Part shown: positions 45,809 through 52,724 of the stretch, in pieces
Layout: each line of letters begins with the position of its first letter
Numbering within the stretch: position 1 is the first letter of the stretch
Assembly (NCBI RefSeq): GCF_021513235.1
Contig: NZ_CP090976.1
Span: 930,001 to 994,000 of the forward strand
DNA: 64,000 nucleotides
Source: Kaistella sp. 97-N-M2
GTDB taxonomy: Bacteria > Bacteroidota > Bacteroidia > Flavobacteriales > Weeksellaceae
Direction: 5' to 3'
Program-made: the position numbers and the translations under genes
Notes under the pieces: generated by a model
What the model saw: the letters and a program-made list of their open reading frames with translations, nothing else
What the model was told of the DNA's origin: nothing
Databases searched by the model: none

Positions 45809-46337
45809 TTTCCGGTTCTTTTAAAGCAAATAATTTAATCCAAAGCAGCCAAAGCACCACCACACTCCCATAAATAATCGCCGGAAAAAGATAGTCGTGT
45901 CCGATCCGGGAATATTGCGGCAATTCGACGAGCAGCACATTCAGGCCGGCAATCCGCAAAACATTCATCACGTGCAGGCACAGAACACCCGCGCCGACGA
46001 AAAGAAAAGTTTTGAAGCCTTTGTAAAAAGCGAAAATAAAGGAGAGGAATAAAATCATTACGGACACGGCGTTACAGCCTTCTACCATTCGCGACACATA
46101 TTTTCCGCTTACAAAAAACCACGTTGTTTCCTGCTGCGGTTTTCCCGGAATCATCTTCGACGGATAACCCAGAAAGTTCTGTACAAACGTCGTTTGCTCC
46201 ATTACCCAACGGGAAAAAGGATCCAGACCCGTATTTTTAAATTCGTTCAAGTAAAACTGATACGCCAAAACCATCACCACATAAATGAGGATAAAACGCA
46301 GGAGAATCTTGAGAACCGGTTTGAAATCGCTAAACAT
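45795..46337 (-). CDS. xrtF: Exosortase family protein XrtF
   Basis: A predicted membrane cysteine transpeptidase of 180 residues. The exosortase active-site triad is visible as Cys88 in EGCNAVSVMILF, Arg128 in NVLRIAGLN and His147 in HDYLFPAIIYG, within about five helices. Exosortases cleave and process C-terminal sorting signals of secreted proteins. Only the XrtF partner lies next to it, and I see no substrate with a tripartite sorting signal in this window. A TATATTTG box ends 5 nt before its ATG. Confidence 0.88.
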   Translation of the reverse strand: MFSDFKPVLKILLRFILIYVVMVLAYQFYLNEFKNTGLDPFSRWVMEQTTFVQNFLGYPSKMIPGKPQQETTWFFVSGKYVSRMVEGCNAVSVMILFLSFIFAFYKGFKTFLFVGAGVLCLHVMNVLRIAGLNVLLVELPQYSRIGHDYLFPAIIYGSVVVLWLLWIKLFALKEPENENS

Positions 46338-46342
46338 TAAGA

Positions 46343-46350
46343 CAAATATA
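46343..46350 (-). promoter_or_regulatory. Putative -7 box directly before xrtF
   Basis: TATATTTG on the minus strand, 5 nt before the ATG at 46337, opposed to the kinase box 25 bp away. Confidence 0.5.
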
Positions 46351-46375
46351 ATCTTTTCTAAAATTGTAATTTCCC

Positions 46376-46383
46376 TATATTTG
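46376..46383 (+). promoter_or_regulatory. Putative -7 box before the AmgK-like kinase
   Basis: TATATTTG ends 7 nt before the ATG at 46391. TTTC at 46355-46358 is 17 nt upstream. Confidence 0.5.
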
Positions 46384-46390
46384 TAAAAGT

Positions 46391-47413
46391 ATGACCAACG
46401 AAAAGGCCCAACTTTTTTTCGAAGAATTTCTAGGTGAAAAGGCCGCCGAATTTTTTACCTTAGCACAAAGCGGCTCTGCACGAATTAATTTTGTCGGCAA
46501 AAATTCCACCACAAAATACATCATCACCTTGAACACGAATTTGGCGGAAAACGAGAGTTTCTACTACTTTTCGCAGCTTTTTTCCCGTTTATATTTAAAT
46601 ACACCCAAGGTTTTAAAGATTTCTGCAGACCGGCAATTCTACATTCAGGAATTTTTGGGCGAACATACTTTGTCTGAGATCATTTCAACCGACGGACTTT
46701 CCGACCGCACGAAATTCCTCGTAAAACAGACGCTCGCAAAATTATATACTCTTCAAACTGAAACTGCCGGGCTTATCGATTATTCAAAAACGTTTGAATA
46801 TGAAAAGTATGATGAACTTCCGGTCCTGAACGATTTATTTTATTTTAAAAGTTTCATCGCCGACGTTTTAGAAATTCCGTATCACAAAGCCTCGTTGCTG
46901 CGGGAATTTAAAGCCCTCGTGGCACTTATCGAAAATCTGGAACCGACGGGTTTGATGATCCGCGATTTTCAGGCGCGCAATATTATGGTGGATAACACGG
47001 AAAACGTTCACTTTATCGACTATCAATCTGCTATGAAAGGTCCATTGATGTATGATGTTGTTTCCTTCTTATTTCAGGCAAAAGCCAATTTTCCCGAAGA
47101 TTTTAAAAATGAAATGCTGGATTATTATTTTTCCCTTTGGAAGGATGAAGTTAAAGTTGCGCATTTAAAAAAGGCACTGGAACCCATTAAACTGATCCGC
47201 TTTCTGCAAGTTTTGGGCGCTTATGGTTTCCGTGGCCTCATTCAAAGAAAAGCGCATTTCATCTCCAGCATTGGTTTGGGCATCCAAAACCTTTCAGAAT
47301 TCTCCGAGTCGTGGACGGAAATGGAAGATTATCCGGAACTGCGGAAAATAATTGCAGCGCTGCAATCCGAAACCATTAAACATAAAATTAAGGAAATGAC
47401 TTTGGACCATTAA
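46391..47413 (+). CDS. amgK: Aminoglycoside-phosphotransferase-fold sugar kinase (AmgK-like)
   Basis: A 340-residue kinase with the APH fold. The catalytic loop is MIRDFQARNIMV and the metal loop is FIDYQSAMKGPLMYDVVSFL, a pattern typical of AmgK, the anomeric MurNAc/GlcNAc kinase of peptidoglycan recycling. The MurU-like partner that would add UMP to the product lies 1 kb downstream, which supports this reading. A left inverted repeat of the GxxExxY cassette overlaps its last codon and stop (47408-47413), so its present C-terminus may be shaped by that insertion. Confidence 0.82.
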   Translation: MTNEKAQLFFEEFLGEKAAEFFTLAQSGSARINFVGKNSTTKYIITLNTNLAENESFYYFSQLFSRLYLNTPKVLKISADRQFYIQEFLGEHTLSEIISTDGLSDRTKFLVKQTLAKLYTLQTETAGLIDYSKTFEYEKYDELPVLNDLFYFKSFIADVLEIPYHKASLLREFKALVALIENLEPTGLMIRDFQARNIMVDNTENVHFIDYQSAMKGPLMYDVVSFLFQAKANFPEDFKNEMLDYYFSLWKDEVKVAHLKKALEPIKLIRFLQVLGAYGFRGLIQRKAHFISSIGLGIQNLSEFSESWTEMEDYPELRKIIAALQSETIKHKIKEMTLDH

Positions 47414-47434
47414 GGTATTAAGAAAAATTAAGAT
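47408..47434 (+). repeat. Left inverted repeat of the GxxExxY cassette
   Basis: A 27-bp sequence with three ATTAAG hexamers (CATTAAGGTATTAAG, then AAAAATTAAGAT). It matches the complement of 47848-47874 at 22 of 27 positions. Confidence 0.75.
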
Positions 47435-47437
47435 GAA

Positions 47438-47848
47438 ATGGCAGCAACAAAAAAGCAGGTAACGCAACTGTCTTACGACATTACTGGTTTTGCGATAAAA
47501 GTTCATAAAAATCTTGGGCCAGGATTACTGGAAAGTATTTATGAAACCTGCCTGAGGTTCGAACTTGAAAGAAATGGCTACTCCGTTAAGCAGCAAGTAA
47601 CGGCCAATGTTGTTTATGATGGTTTGCTGATTGAAACAAGTTTAAAAATCGATTTGCTGGTTAACGATCTGGTGGTCGTAGAATTAAAAACGGTAGAAGA
47701 ATTAAAACCTGTTCATCAGGCACAACTTTTAACCTACATGAAATTGCTCGAAAAGCCACAGGGCTTACTGATTAATTTCTATACAGAAAATATTACCAAA
47801 TCTTTAAAACCTCTGGTTAACGAATATTTTACATCGTTACCAGATTAA
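47438..47848 (+). CDS. GxxExxY-family protein
   Basis: The 136-residue protein has the name-giving motif in LGPGLLESIYETCL, then a beta-rich core with ETSLKIDLLVNDLVVVELKTV, which reads as a PD-(D/E)xK-nuclease-like active site (D, E-x-K). It ends in HQAQLLTYMKLLEKPQGLLINF. The family is common in Bacteroidota and of unknown function; nuclease activity is suspected from the fold only. It is bounded by 27-bp inverted repeats: the left one ends just before its ATG and the right one begins at its stop. Confidence 0.9.
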   Translation: MAATKKQVTQLSYDITGFAIKVHKNLGPGLLESIYETCLRFELERNGYSVKQQVTANVVYDGLLIETSLKIDLLVNDLVVVELKTVEELKPVHQAQLLTYMKLLEKPQGLLINFYTENITKSLKPLVNEYFTSLPD

Positions 47849-47874
47849 TCTTAATGAGACTTAATGCCTTAATG
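47848..47874 (-). repeat. Right inverted repeat of the GxxExxY cassette
   Basis: Begins on the last base of the GxxExxY stop codon. Its complement reads CATTAAGGCATTAAG followed by TCTCATTAAGAT. Five of 27 positions differ from the left copy, four of them in one spacer. Confidence 0.75.
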
Positions 47875-47955
47875 TTAAAAATATAAACAGCAAATATTAC
47901 GTGACGCCGTTACTATTAATTCAATGGTCATCATAAAATACATTTAAAAATAACA

Positions 47956-48381
47956 ATGAGTTTAAAAATCGAAATACACAGTTTTTCCTACAAAAAAGGC
48001 GGAATACCAAAAGATACCAGCGGTAATGGTGGCGGTTTCACGTTTGACTGCCGCGGAATTTTGAATCCGGGACGGATTGAGGAGTATAAACAACAGACCG
48101 GTTGCGACAGCGGCGTTCAAGATTATTTGGAAACCAAAACGGAAATGCCCGGTTTTCTGGACCTCGCAAAAAAGATGGTTTCCATCAACATCGATAATTA
48201 TTTGTCGCGCGGCTTCGAACATTTGCAGATCAATTTTGGATGTACGGGCGGGCAGCACCGTTCAGTTTACTGCGCCGAAAAAATTGCTGTTTTTGTGAAG
48301 GAAAAATATCCGCAGACACAGGTGACGGTTCAGCACGATGAGCAACCTCAGCTCAATTCATCAGCACTGAAAGATCATTGA
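47956..48381 (+). CDS. Stand-alone RapZ C-terminal domain protein
   Basis: The 141-residue protein matches only the C-terminal half of RapZ. FDCRGILNPGR and the hallmark FGCTGGQHRSVYCAEKIA are present, with no N-terminal kinase domain. In enterobacteria this half senses glucosamine-6-phosphate and binds RNA. Here it sits between an AmgK-like kinase (and the cassette) and a MurU-like transferase, suggesting a role in sensing or handling amino sugars during cell-wall recycling (inference). Confidence 0.88.
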   Translation: MSLKIEIHSFSYKKGGIPKDTSGNGGGFTFDCRGILNPGRIEEYKQQTGCDSGVQDYLETKTEMPGFLDLAKKMVSINIDNYLSRGFEHLQINFGCTGGQHRSVYCAEKIAVFVKEKYPQTQVTVQHDEQPQLNSSALKDH

Positions 48382-48429
48382 TATTTTTTGCAAATAAAAT
48401 CAGTTATCGGTAATCAAGCATCAAACAAA

Positions 48430-49143
48430 ATGAAAGCACTTATATTCGCGGCCGGTAAGGGCACCCGCCTGAAACCCTTTACAGATCATCATCCAAAAGC
48501 GCTGGCGGTTGTTAATGGCGTTCCGTTGCTCGAAAGAAACATCAAGTATCTGCAAAGTTACGGCATTAATGATTTCGTAATCAACGTGTACCATTTTGGG
48601 AATCAAATTGTAGATTTTGTGAAGAAAAACAGTAATTTCGGTGCCAAAATAGAGTTCTCCGATGAGAAGGCTGAACTTTTGGAAACGGGTGGCGGACTGG
48701 TTTTTGCGCGGAAATTTCTGGACTTCGACGAAGATTTTTTAATCATGAACGCGGATATTTTAACGGATCTGGATTTAAACAGTTTTATTAAATATCATCA
48801 GGAAAAGAAAGATTTCGCTACATTAGCCGTCTCCGATAGAGTGAGCTCGCGAAAATTGCTTTTCAATGAAGCGATGATTCTGCGCGGTTGGCTGAACGTA
48901 CAAACCGGTGAGCAACGCCTGGCAGAATTCAACAAAGGATTTAAACCCCTGGCTTTTAGTGGCATACACTGCATTAATCCCCGAATTTTTAAGAAGATCA
49001 AACGAAAAGGTAAATTTTCTATCATGGAAGAATATCTGGATTTGATACATACGGAAGAAATTCATGGTTTTGAACATCATGCAAATTTAATTGATGTCGG
49101 AAGGCCGGAATCTATTTTAGCGGCCGAAAAAATTTTTAAATAA
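48430..49143 (+). CDS. murU: Sugar-1-phosphate nucleotidyltransferase (MurU-like)
   Basis: I start at the ATG at 48430 (MKALIFAAGKGTRLKPFTDH), not the TTG at 48388. The 237-residue protein has the activated-sugar motif AAGKGTRLKPFT with the catalytic Lys/Arg, KALAVVNGVPLLERN, and MNADILTDLD as the metal site. MurU uses UTP to make UDP-MurNAc from MurNAc-1-phosphate made by AmgK. The shared locus supports that role, but mannose- or glucose-1-phosphate transferases are close relatives. Confidence 0.85.
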   Translation: MKALIFAAGKGTRLKPFTDHHPKALAVVNGVPLLERNIKYLQSYGINDFVINVYHFGNQIVDFVKKNSNFGAKIEFSDEKAELLETGGGLVFARKFLDFDEDFLIMNADILTDLDLNSFIKYHQEKKDFATLAVSDRVSSRKLLFNEAMILRGWLNVQTGEQRLAEFNKGFKPLAFSGIHCINPRIFKKIKRKGKFSIMEEYLDLIHTEEIHGFEHHANLIDVGRPESILAAEKIFK

Positions 49144-49148
49144 ACAGA

Positions 49149-49907
49149 ATGAGTAAGATAAACAGAGGCAAAGGAATGACGAAAGAAGCTGCTGGTCCGG
49201 CATTTGAGATCGATCAAAAAGTTCAAAGTTCTTTCAGCGAGAAAACCTGGGATGAAACCATTACCAAAGACAGCTGGATGGTTTTCAAAATTATGGCAGA
49301 GTTTGTGGACGGCTACGAAAAACTGGCGAAAATAGGCCCTTGCGTTTCAATTTTCGGGTCTGCGCGCCTGGCGCCCGACAGCGAATATTATAATCTGGCC
49401 GCAGAAATCGCCCAAAAAATAACCGATATCGGTTTTGGCGTTATTACCGGTGGAGGTCCCGGCATCATGGAAGCGGGCAACAAAGGCGCACGCGAAGGCG
49501 GTGGAAAATCCATTGGACTGAATATCGATCTGCCTTTTGAGCAGCACTTTAATCCCTACATCGACAAAGGATACAATATCGACTTCGATTATTTTTTTGT
49601 GCGGAAAGTGATGTTTGTGAAATATTCTCAGGGGTTTGTCGTCATGCCGGGTGGCTTTGGGACGTTGGATGAACTGATGGAAGCCATCACGCTCATTCAA
49701 ACCAACAAAATCGGGAAGTTCCCGATCGTGATGGTGGGCTCAAAATACTGGGGCGGATTGTTGGATTGGTTTAAAGGCACTCTTTTGGAAAACGGGATGA
49801 TTTCCGAGGAAGATCTGAACCTTTACCGCGTGGTAGATACTGCCGACGATGCCGTAGCCCATATTAAGGCATTTTACGATAAATACACGGTTAACGTTAA
49901 CTTTTAG
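49149..49907 (+). CDS. LOG/TIGR00730-family phosphoribohydrolase
   Basis: The 252-residue protein has SIFGSARL, the family motif GGGPGIMEAGNKGARE and PGGFGTLDELMEAI. These mark the Rossmann-fold LOG proteins that release free bases or cytokinins from nucleoside monophosphates. In bacteria the physiological nucleotide is often unclear (AMP or others). It follows the MurU-like gene by 5 bp, so it is probably co-transcribed, though no functional tie is evident. Confidence 0.92.
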   Translation: MSKINRGKGMTKEAAGPAFEIDQKVQSSFSEKTWDETITKDSWMVFKIMAEFVDGYEKLAKIGPCVSIFGSARLAPDSEYYNLAAEIAQKITDIGFGVITGGGPGIMEAGNKGAREGGGKSIGLNIDLPFEQHFNPYIDKGYNIDFDYFFVRKVMFVKYSQGFVVMPGGFGTLDELMEAITLIQTNKIGKFPIVMVGSKYWGGLLDWFKGTLLENGMISEEDLNLYRVVDTADDAVAHIKAFYDKYTVNVNF

Positions 49908-49914
49908 TTGGCAT

Positions 49915-49922
49915 TATATTTG
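49915..49922 (+). promoter_or_regulatory. Putative -7 box of the DUF6702 gene
   Basis: TATATTTG, 27 nt before the ATG at 49950. Confidence 0.4.
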
Positions 49923-49949
49923 AGCGGATAGAACCATACAAACAATAAA

Positions 49950-50420
49950 ATGAAAAAGTTTTTACATATTACAGGGATTTTGGCAGTATTGATGATGATG
50001 AGTTTTGCAGGTGCAGATTTCTACTCATCCATGACCAAAGTCGATTATGTAGAGGGCAGTAAAACCTTAAAATTTACTACGAAAATGAACAAGTCTCATA
50101 TTTCCGATGCCATCAAAATCGATCCTGCTACGGCCGGATTTGAAGCTGAAGTTAAAAAATATGTGAATAACAATTTCGATCTTTATGTGAACGGTGGTGC
50201 GAAAACCTTAACCTTCACAGGAAGCCAGATTAACGGCGAGTCTGTTTGGGTTTATTTTGAAGCAGGCGGCGTTTCCGACATTAAAACACTCAAAATAAAG
50301 AACACGATAATGCTGGGAACCTTTCCAAAACAGTTTAATCTTGTGAATATTGCTTACAAAGGAAATCAGAAAACAATGAATTTCCAACGTGGCAAGGAAG
50401 TTAACGAAGTAAGTTTTTAA
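49950..50420 (+). CDS. DUF6702-type exported protein
   Basis: A 156-residue protein with a hydrophobic signal segment (HITGILAVLMMMSFAGA) and a beta-sandwich body (DFYSSMTKVDYVEGSKTLKF, VYFEAGGVSDIKTLKIK) that looks like the small Bacteroidota family I know as DUF6702. It is probably periplasmic. Function unknown. The perfect hairpin after the gene is likely its terminator. Confidence 0.75.
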   Translation: MKKFLHITGILAVLMMMSFAGADFYSSMTKVDYVEGSKTLKFTTKMNKSHISDAIKIDPATAGFEAEVKKYVNNNFDLYVNGGAKTLTFTGSQINGESVWVYFEAGGVSDIKTLKIKNTIMLGTFPKQFNLVNIAYKGNQKTMNFQRGKEVNEVSF

Positions 50421-50436
50421 AACCACACTCTTCGTA

Positions 50437-50476
50437 ACAAATAAGAACCTCAGCATCAGCTGAGGTTCTTATTTGT
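50437..50476. terminator. Bidirectional-type terminator, 18-bp perfect hairpin
   Basis: ACAAATAAGAACCTCAGC and its exact complement flank a 4-nt loop (ATCA). AT-rich arms allow termination in either direction. Confidence 0.8.
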
Positions 50477-50589
50477 TTAATAGTGAATGTTACCGGGTCG
50501 TACGATGGATGAAATTGTTTAACAATCATTTTTTGGGATGTTGCGTCGCTTCCATCATTAACGCAATATCCGATCTTCAAAGCTTTTCC

Positions 50590-50625
50590 AAAAAAAGAAG
50601 GCTGCAAATAATTGCAGCCCTTCTT
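50590..50625 (-). terminator. Terminator of the receptor/DUF5689 operon
   Basis: On the minus strand GGGCTGCAA and TTGCAGCC form the stem (one unpaired base), flanked by GAAGAA/TTCTTT, and run into a T tract. Confidence 0.8.
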
Positions 50626-50650
50626 CTAAATCTTAATCACAAGGATTAAT

Positions 50651-52705
50651 TTAGTTCATCCCTTTTACCTGTACATTATCGATCTCCCACGTTGCAGAAC
50701 CTGTTGGAGTACTGATATATTTAAACGCTACCCGAATTTTCTTACCGGCGTAGGAAGTAATATTAACTCTTCCGGAGGTTTCGAAGCCAAATCCATTCAA
50801 AACAGTATCTATTTTTCCTGTTAAAGGTGTCCACGTTGTAGTGGCAGGATCGCCTGAATAAGCATCGGTGATTAAAACCTGAATCGGATTCGCGTTGCTT
50901 CCGTTTCCATCTGTTAAATAAGAAACCGAATACTTATTAAATCCGGATAACGAGATTTCTTTAGAAACCAACCAATCTTCATTGGCAACTCCGCTCCCAT
51001 TCATCACCCCGTAAAAATTATTTCCGGCGCCCTGATTTGAAGTCGTCCAGGTTTGCGGTCCCGCGATATTGAATATCTTCCAGTTCGTATCGAGTCCGCT
51101 TTGGAAATCATCTTTAAAAATGATGCTTGCCGGACTGGACCCGTCGCATCTGTTGTTATCGAAATCAGCATTTATCTGTTTCGGAAGCCATAACTGATAT
51201 TGACCATTGAAAATACTTAGAATTGCATACACGTCACCCTTGCCATCATCGATTTCTTCGCCCGCGAACGTGGCTCTGTTGCTGGTTCTGACAACAATTG
51301 TTTTTCCGCTGCAGTCTTCCAGTGTTCTGTTGCTTGGTAAAGTGGTGGCATAAGAATTCCCAATCTCAGAACTCTTAAACTGCACGTTTTTGATTTTGAT
51401 CCATCGGCCAACATCTGCCGTTGAAAGGTCGCCAATTGTTCTTTCAGTAGGTATCACCGGAGTTGCAGGTTTGTTGGTATCGAAGAAAACTTTGTAAACA
51501 TCAGCTTCTTCTATCTGTCCCACATTGCCGTTAAATAAGGCGCCCAACTGCAGCTCTCCGCTTACATTTCCGATATAAAGATTTTTAAGTTTGATATAGA
51601 TCTCTTTTCCAACTTTGAATCTGGCATCCTGATAAAGACCCGTTTTATTGATGTTTACGCGAATTCCACCCGTTTCATCTTCGACATAAATGTATTTGAA
51701 AAGGTTTCCGGTTTCGTCATTTGCCGTCACTTTTCCTTTTAAAACAAAATCTCCCGTTATTGTAGTTAATGAGCCGCTGAAAAGCTGCTTCACTTCTGCA
51801 ACGGTTTTCGGTGCCAAATTAGCGGGGTCGTAAATACAAGGATTAGCGGTAAGTCCATCTTTTCGTGGAAAGTGAGTCATATCGGCTAAATCTTCAACTT
51901 TGTTGATGTAGAGCTGATAACTGGAATTGAATTTACTAAAAATCCCGATAAACGCGCCTTTACCCGCGGGCAACTGCTGGTTGGCGAAAGAGGCAAAACC
52001 GCTGTTTCTAACAACTCTTGTGGTAAGCGAGGCAGTAGGATCGTTCAGTTGCTTGTCAACCGTAAAACCGTCTGGTGCAAAAGTACTGCAAAGGGTTTTT
52101 TTGTCGAATTCGGCATCATTTACCTGAACCAAAGCACCCAACAGCTTGTCGTTACCCGCCATTTCCTGCAAAGTAAGAACTTTCGGGACTATTTGTTCGC
52201 GAATACTGCAGGATCTGAAAATATGTGCCGCAACTGCTTTCTCCGGAATTCTGGAAACTCCGTTTGTCGTGGTTACCAATTCATCTTTTACGCCTAACTG
52301 AACCAAGCCGCCGTAAGTTCCTAAAGCGAGGTCATTTAATTTAATATAAATCTTCGAGCCCTGCGGAAATTTAGTGTACGTGCTTACCGCATCTACACTG
52401 ATGACGAATCCCTGCGTAGGATTTACAGGGGCATCCTGAATATAAATGGTTTTATAGATATTTCCTGTTTCGTCGGTTGAAGAAACATAACCTTCCATGA
52501 CGTCTGTGGAAGTGCTGGGGAAAACGTAGGTTGTACCCGTATAAAACGCTTTTACCTGCGCAATCGTAAGCGTTGCCGTGAGATCCTGACATTGGCTGTT
52601 GTCGAGGTTTGGCTCATCATATTTATCATCGTGAACGCAACCCGTCATAAAAAGTGCTGCGAAAGCAAGGAATAAAATCTTAAAAAATGAACTGTATTTT
52701 TTCAT
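50651..52705 (-). CDS. DUF5689 lipoprotein with choice-of-anchor J C-terminus
   Basis: The 684-residue surface lipoprotein has a lipobox (LFMTGC followed by VHDDKYDEP). Two DUF5689-like domains follow (about 40-250 and 290-510). They are visibly duplicated: both have DETGN, a KxIY[VI]-D strand and an acidic ribbon ending in [VE]LQLG. The last 160 residues begin FKDDFQSGLDTNWKIF and form a cleaved-adhesin/choice-of-anchor J domain. It is the second gene of an operon behind a TonB receptor (19 bp). Confidence 0.87.
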   Translation of the reverse strand: MKKYSSFFKILFLAFAALFMTGCVHDDKYDEPNLDNSQCQDLTATLTIAQVKAFYTGTTYVFPSTSTDVMEGYVSSTDETGNIYKTIYIQDAPVNPTQGFVISVDAVSTYTKFPQGSKIYIKLNDLALGTYGGLVQLGVKDELVTTTNGVSRIPEKAVAAHIFRSCSIREQIVPKVLTLQEMAGNDKLLGALVQVNDAEFDKKTLCSTFAPDGFTVDKQLNDPTASLTTRVVRNSGFASFANQQLPAGKGAFIGIFSKFNSSYQLYINKVEDLADMTHFPRKDGLTANPCIYDPANLAPKTVAEVKQLFSGSLTTITGDFVLKGKVTANDETGNLFKYIYVEDETGGIRVNINKTGLYQDARFKVGKEIYIKLKNLYIGNVSGELQLGALFNGNVGQIEEADVYKVFFDTNKPATPVIPTERTIGDLSTADVGRWIKIKNVQFKSSEIGNSYATTLPSNRTLEDCSGKTIVVRTSNRATFAGEEIDDGKGDVYAILSIFNGQYQLWLPKQINADFDNNRCDGSSPASIIFKDDFQSGLDTNWKIFNIAGPQTWTTSNQGAGNNFYGVMNGSGVANEDWLVSKEISLSGFNKYSVSYLTDGNGSNANPIQVLITDAYSGDPATTTWTPLTGKIDTVLNGFGFETSGRVNITSYAGKKIRVAFKYISTPTGSATWEIDNVQVKGMN

Positions 52706-52724
52706 TTGGATATATTGTAATTAA

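Larger units (their letters stand above)
47408..47874. mobile_element. Candidate 467-bp cassette: inverted repeats around a GxxExxY gene
   Basis: The two imperfect 27-bp inverted repeats enclose only the GxxExxY gene. The cassette separates the AmgK-like kinase from its RapZ-C/MurU-like partners, as if inserted at the end of the kinase gene. I see no transposase and no clear target duplication, so mobilisation would need help in trans. This is inference from structure. Confidence 0.55.

Noticed and set aside
50437..50476. 18-bp perfect palindrome as an operator or mobile-element end
   Set aside because: Position just after a stop codon, a 4-nt loop and flanking A/T runs fit a terminator better.
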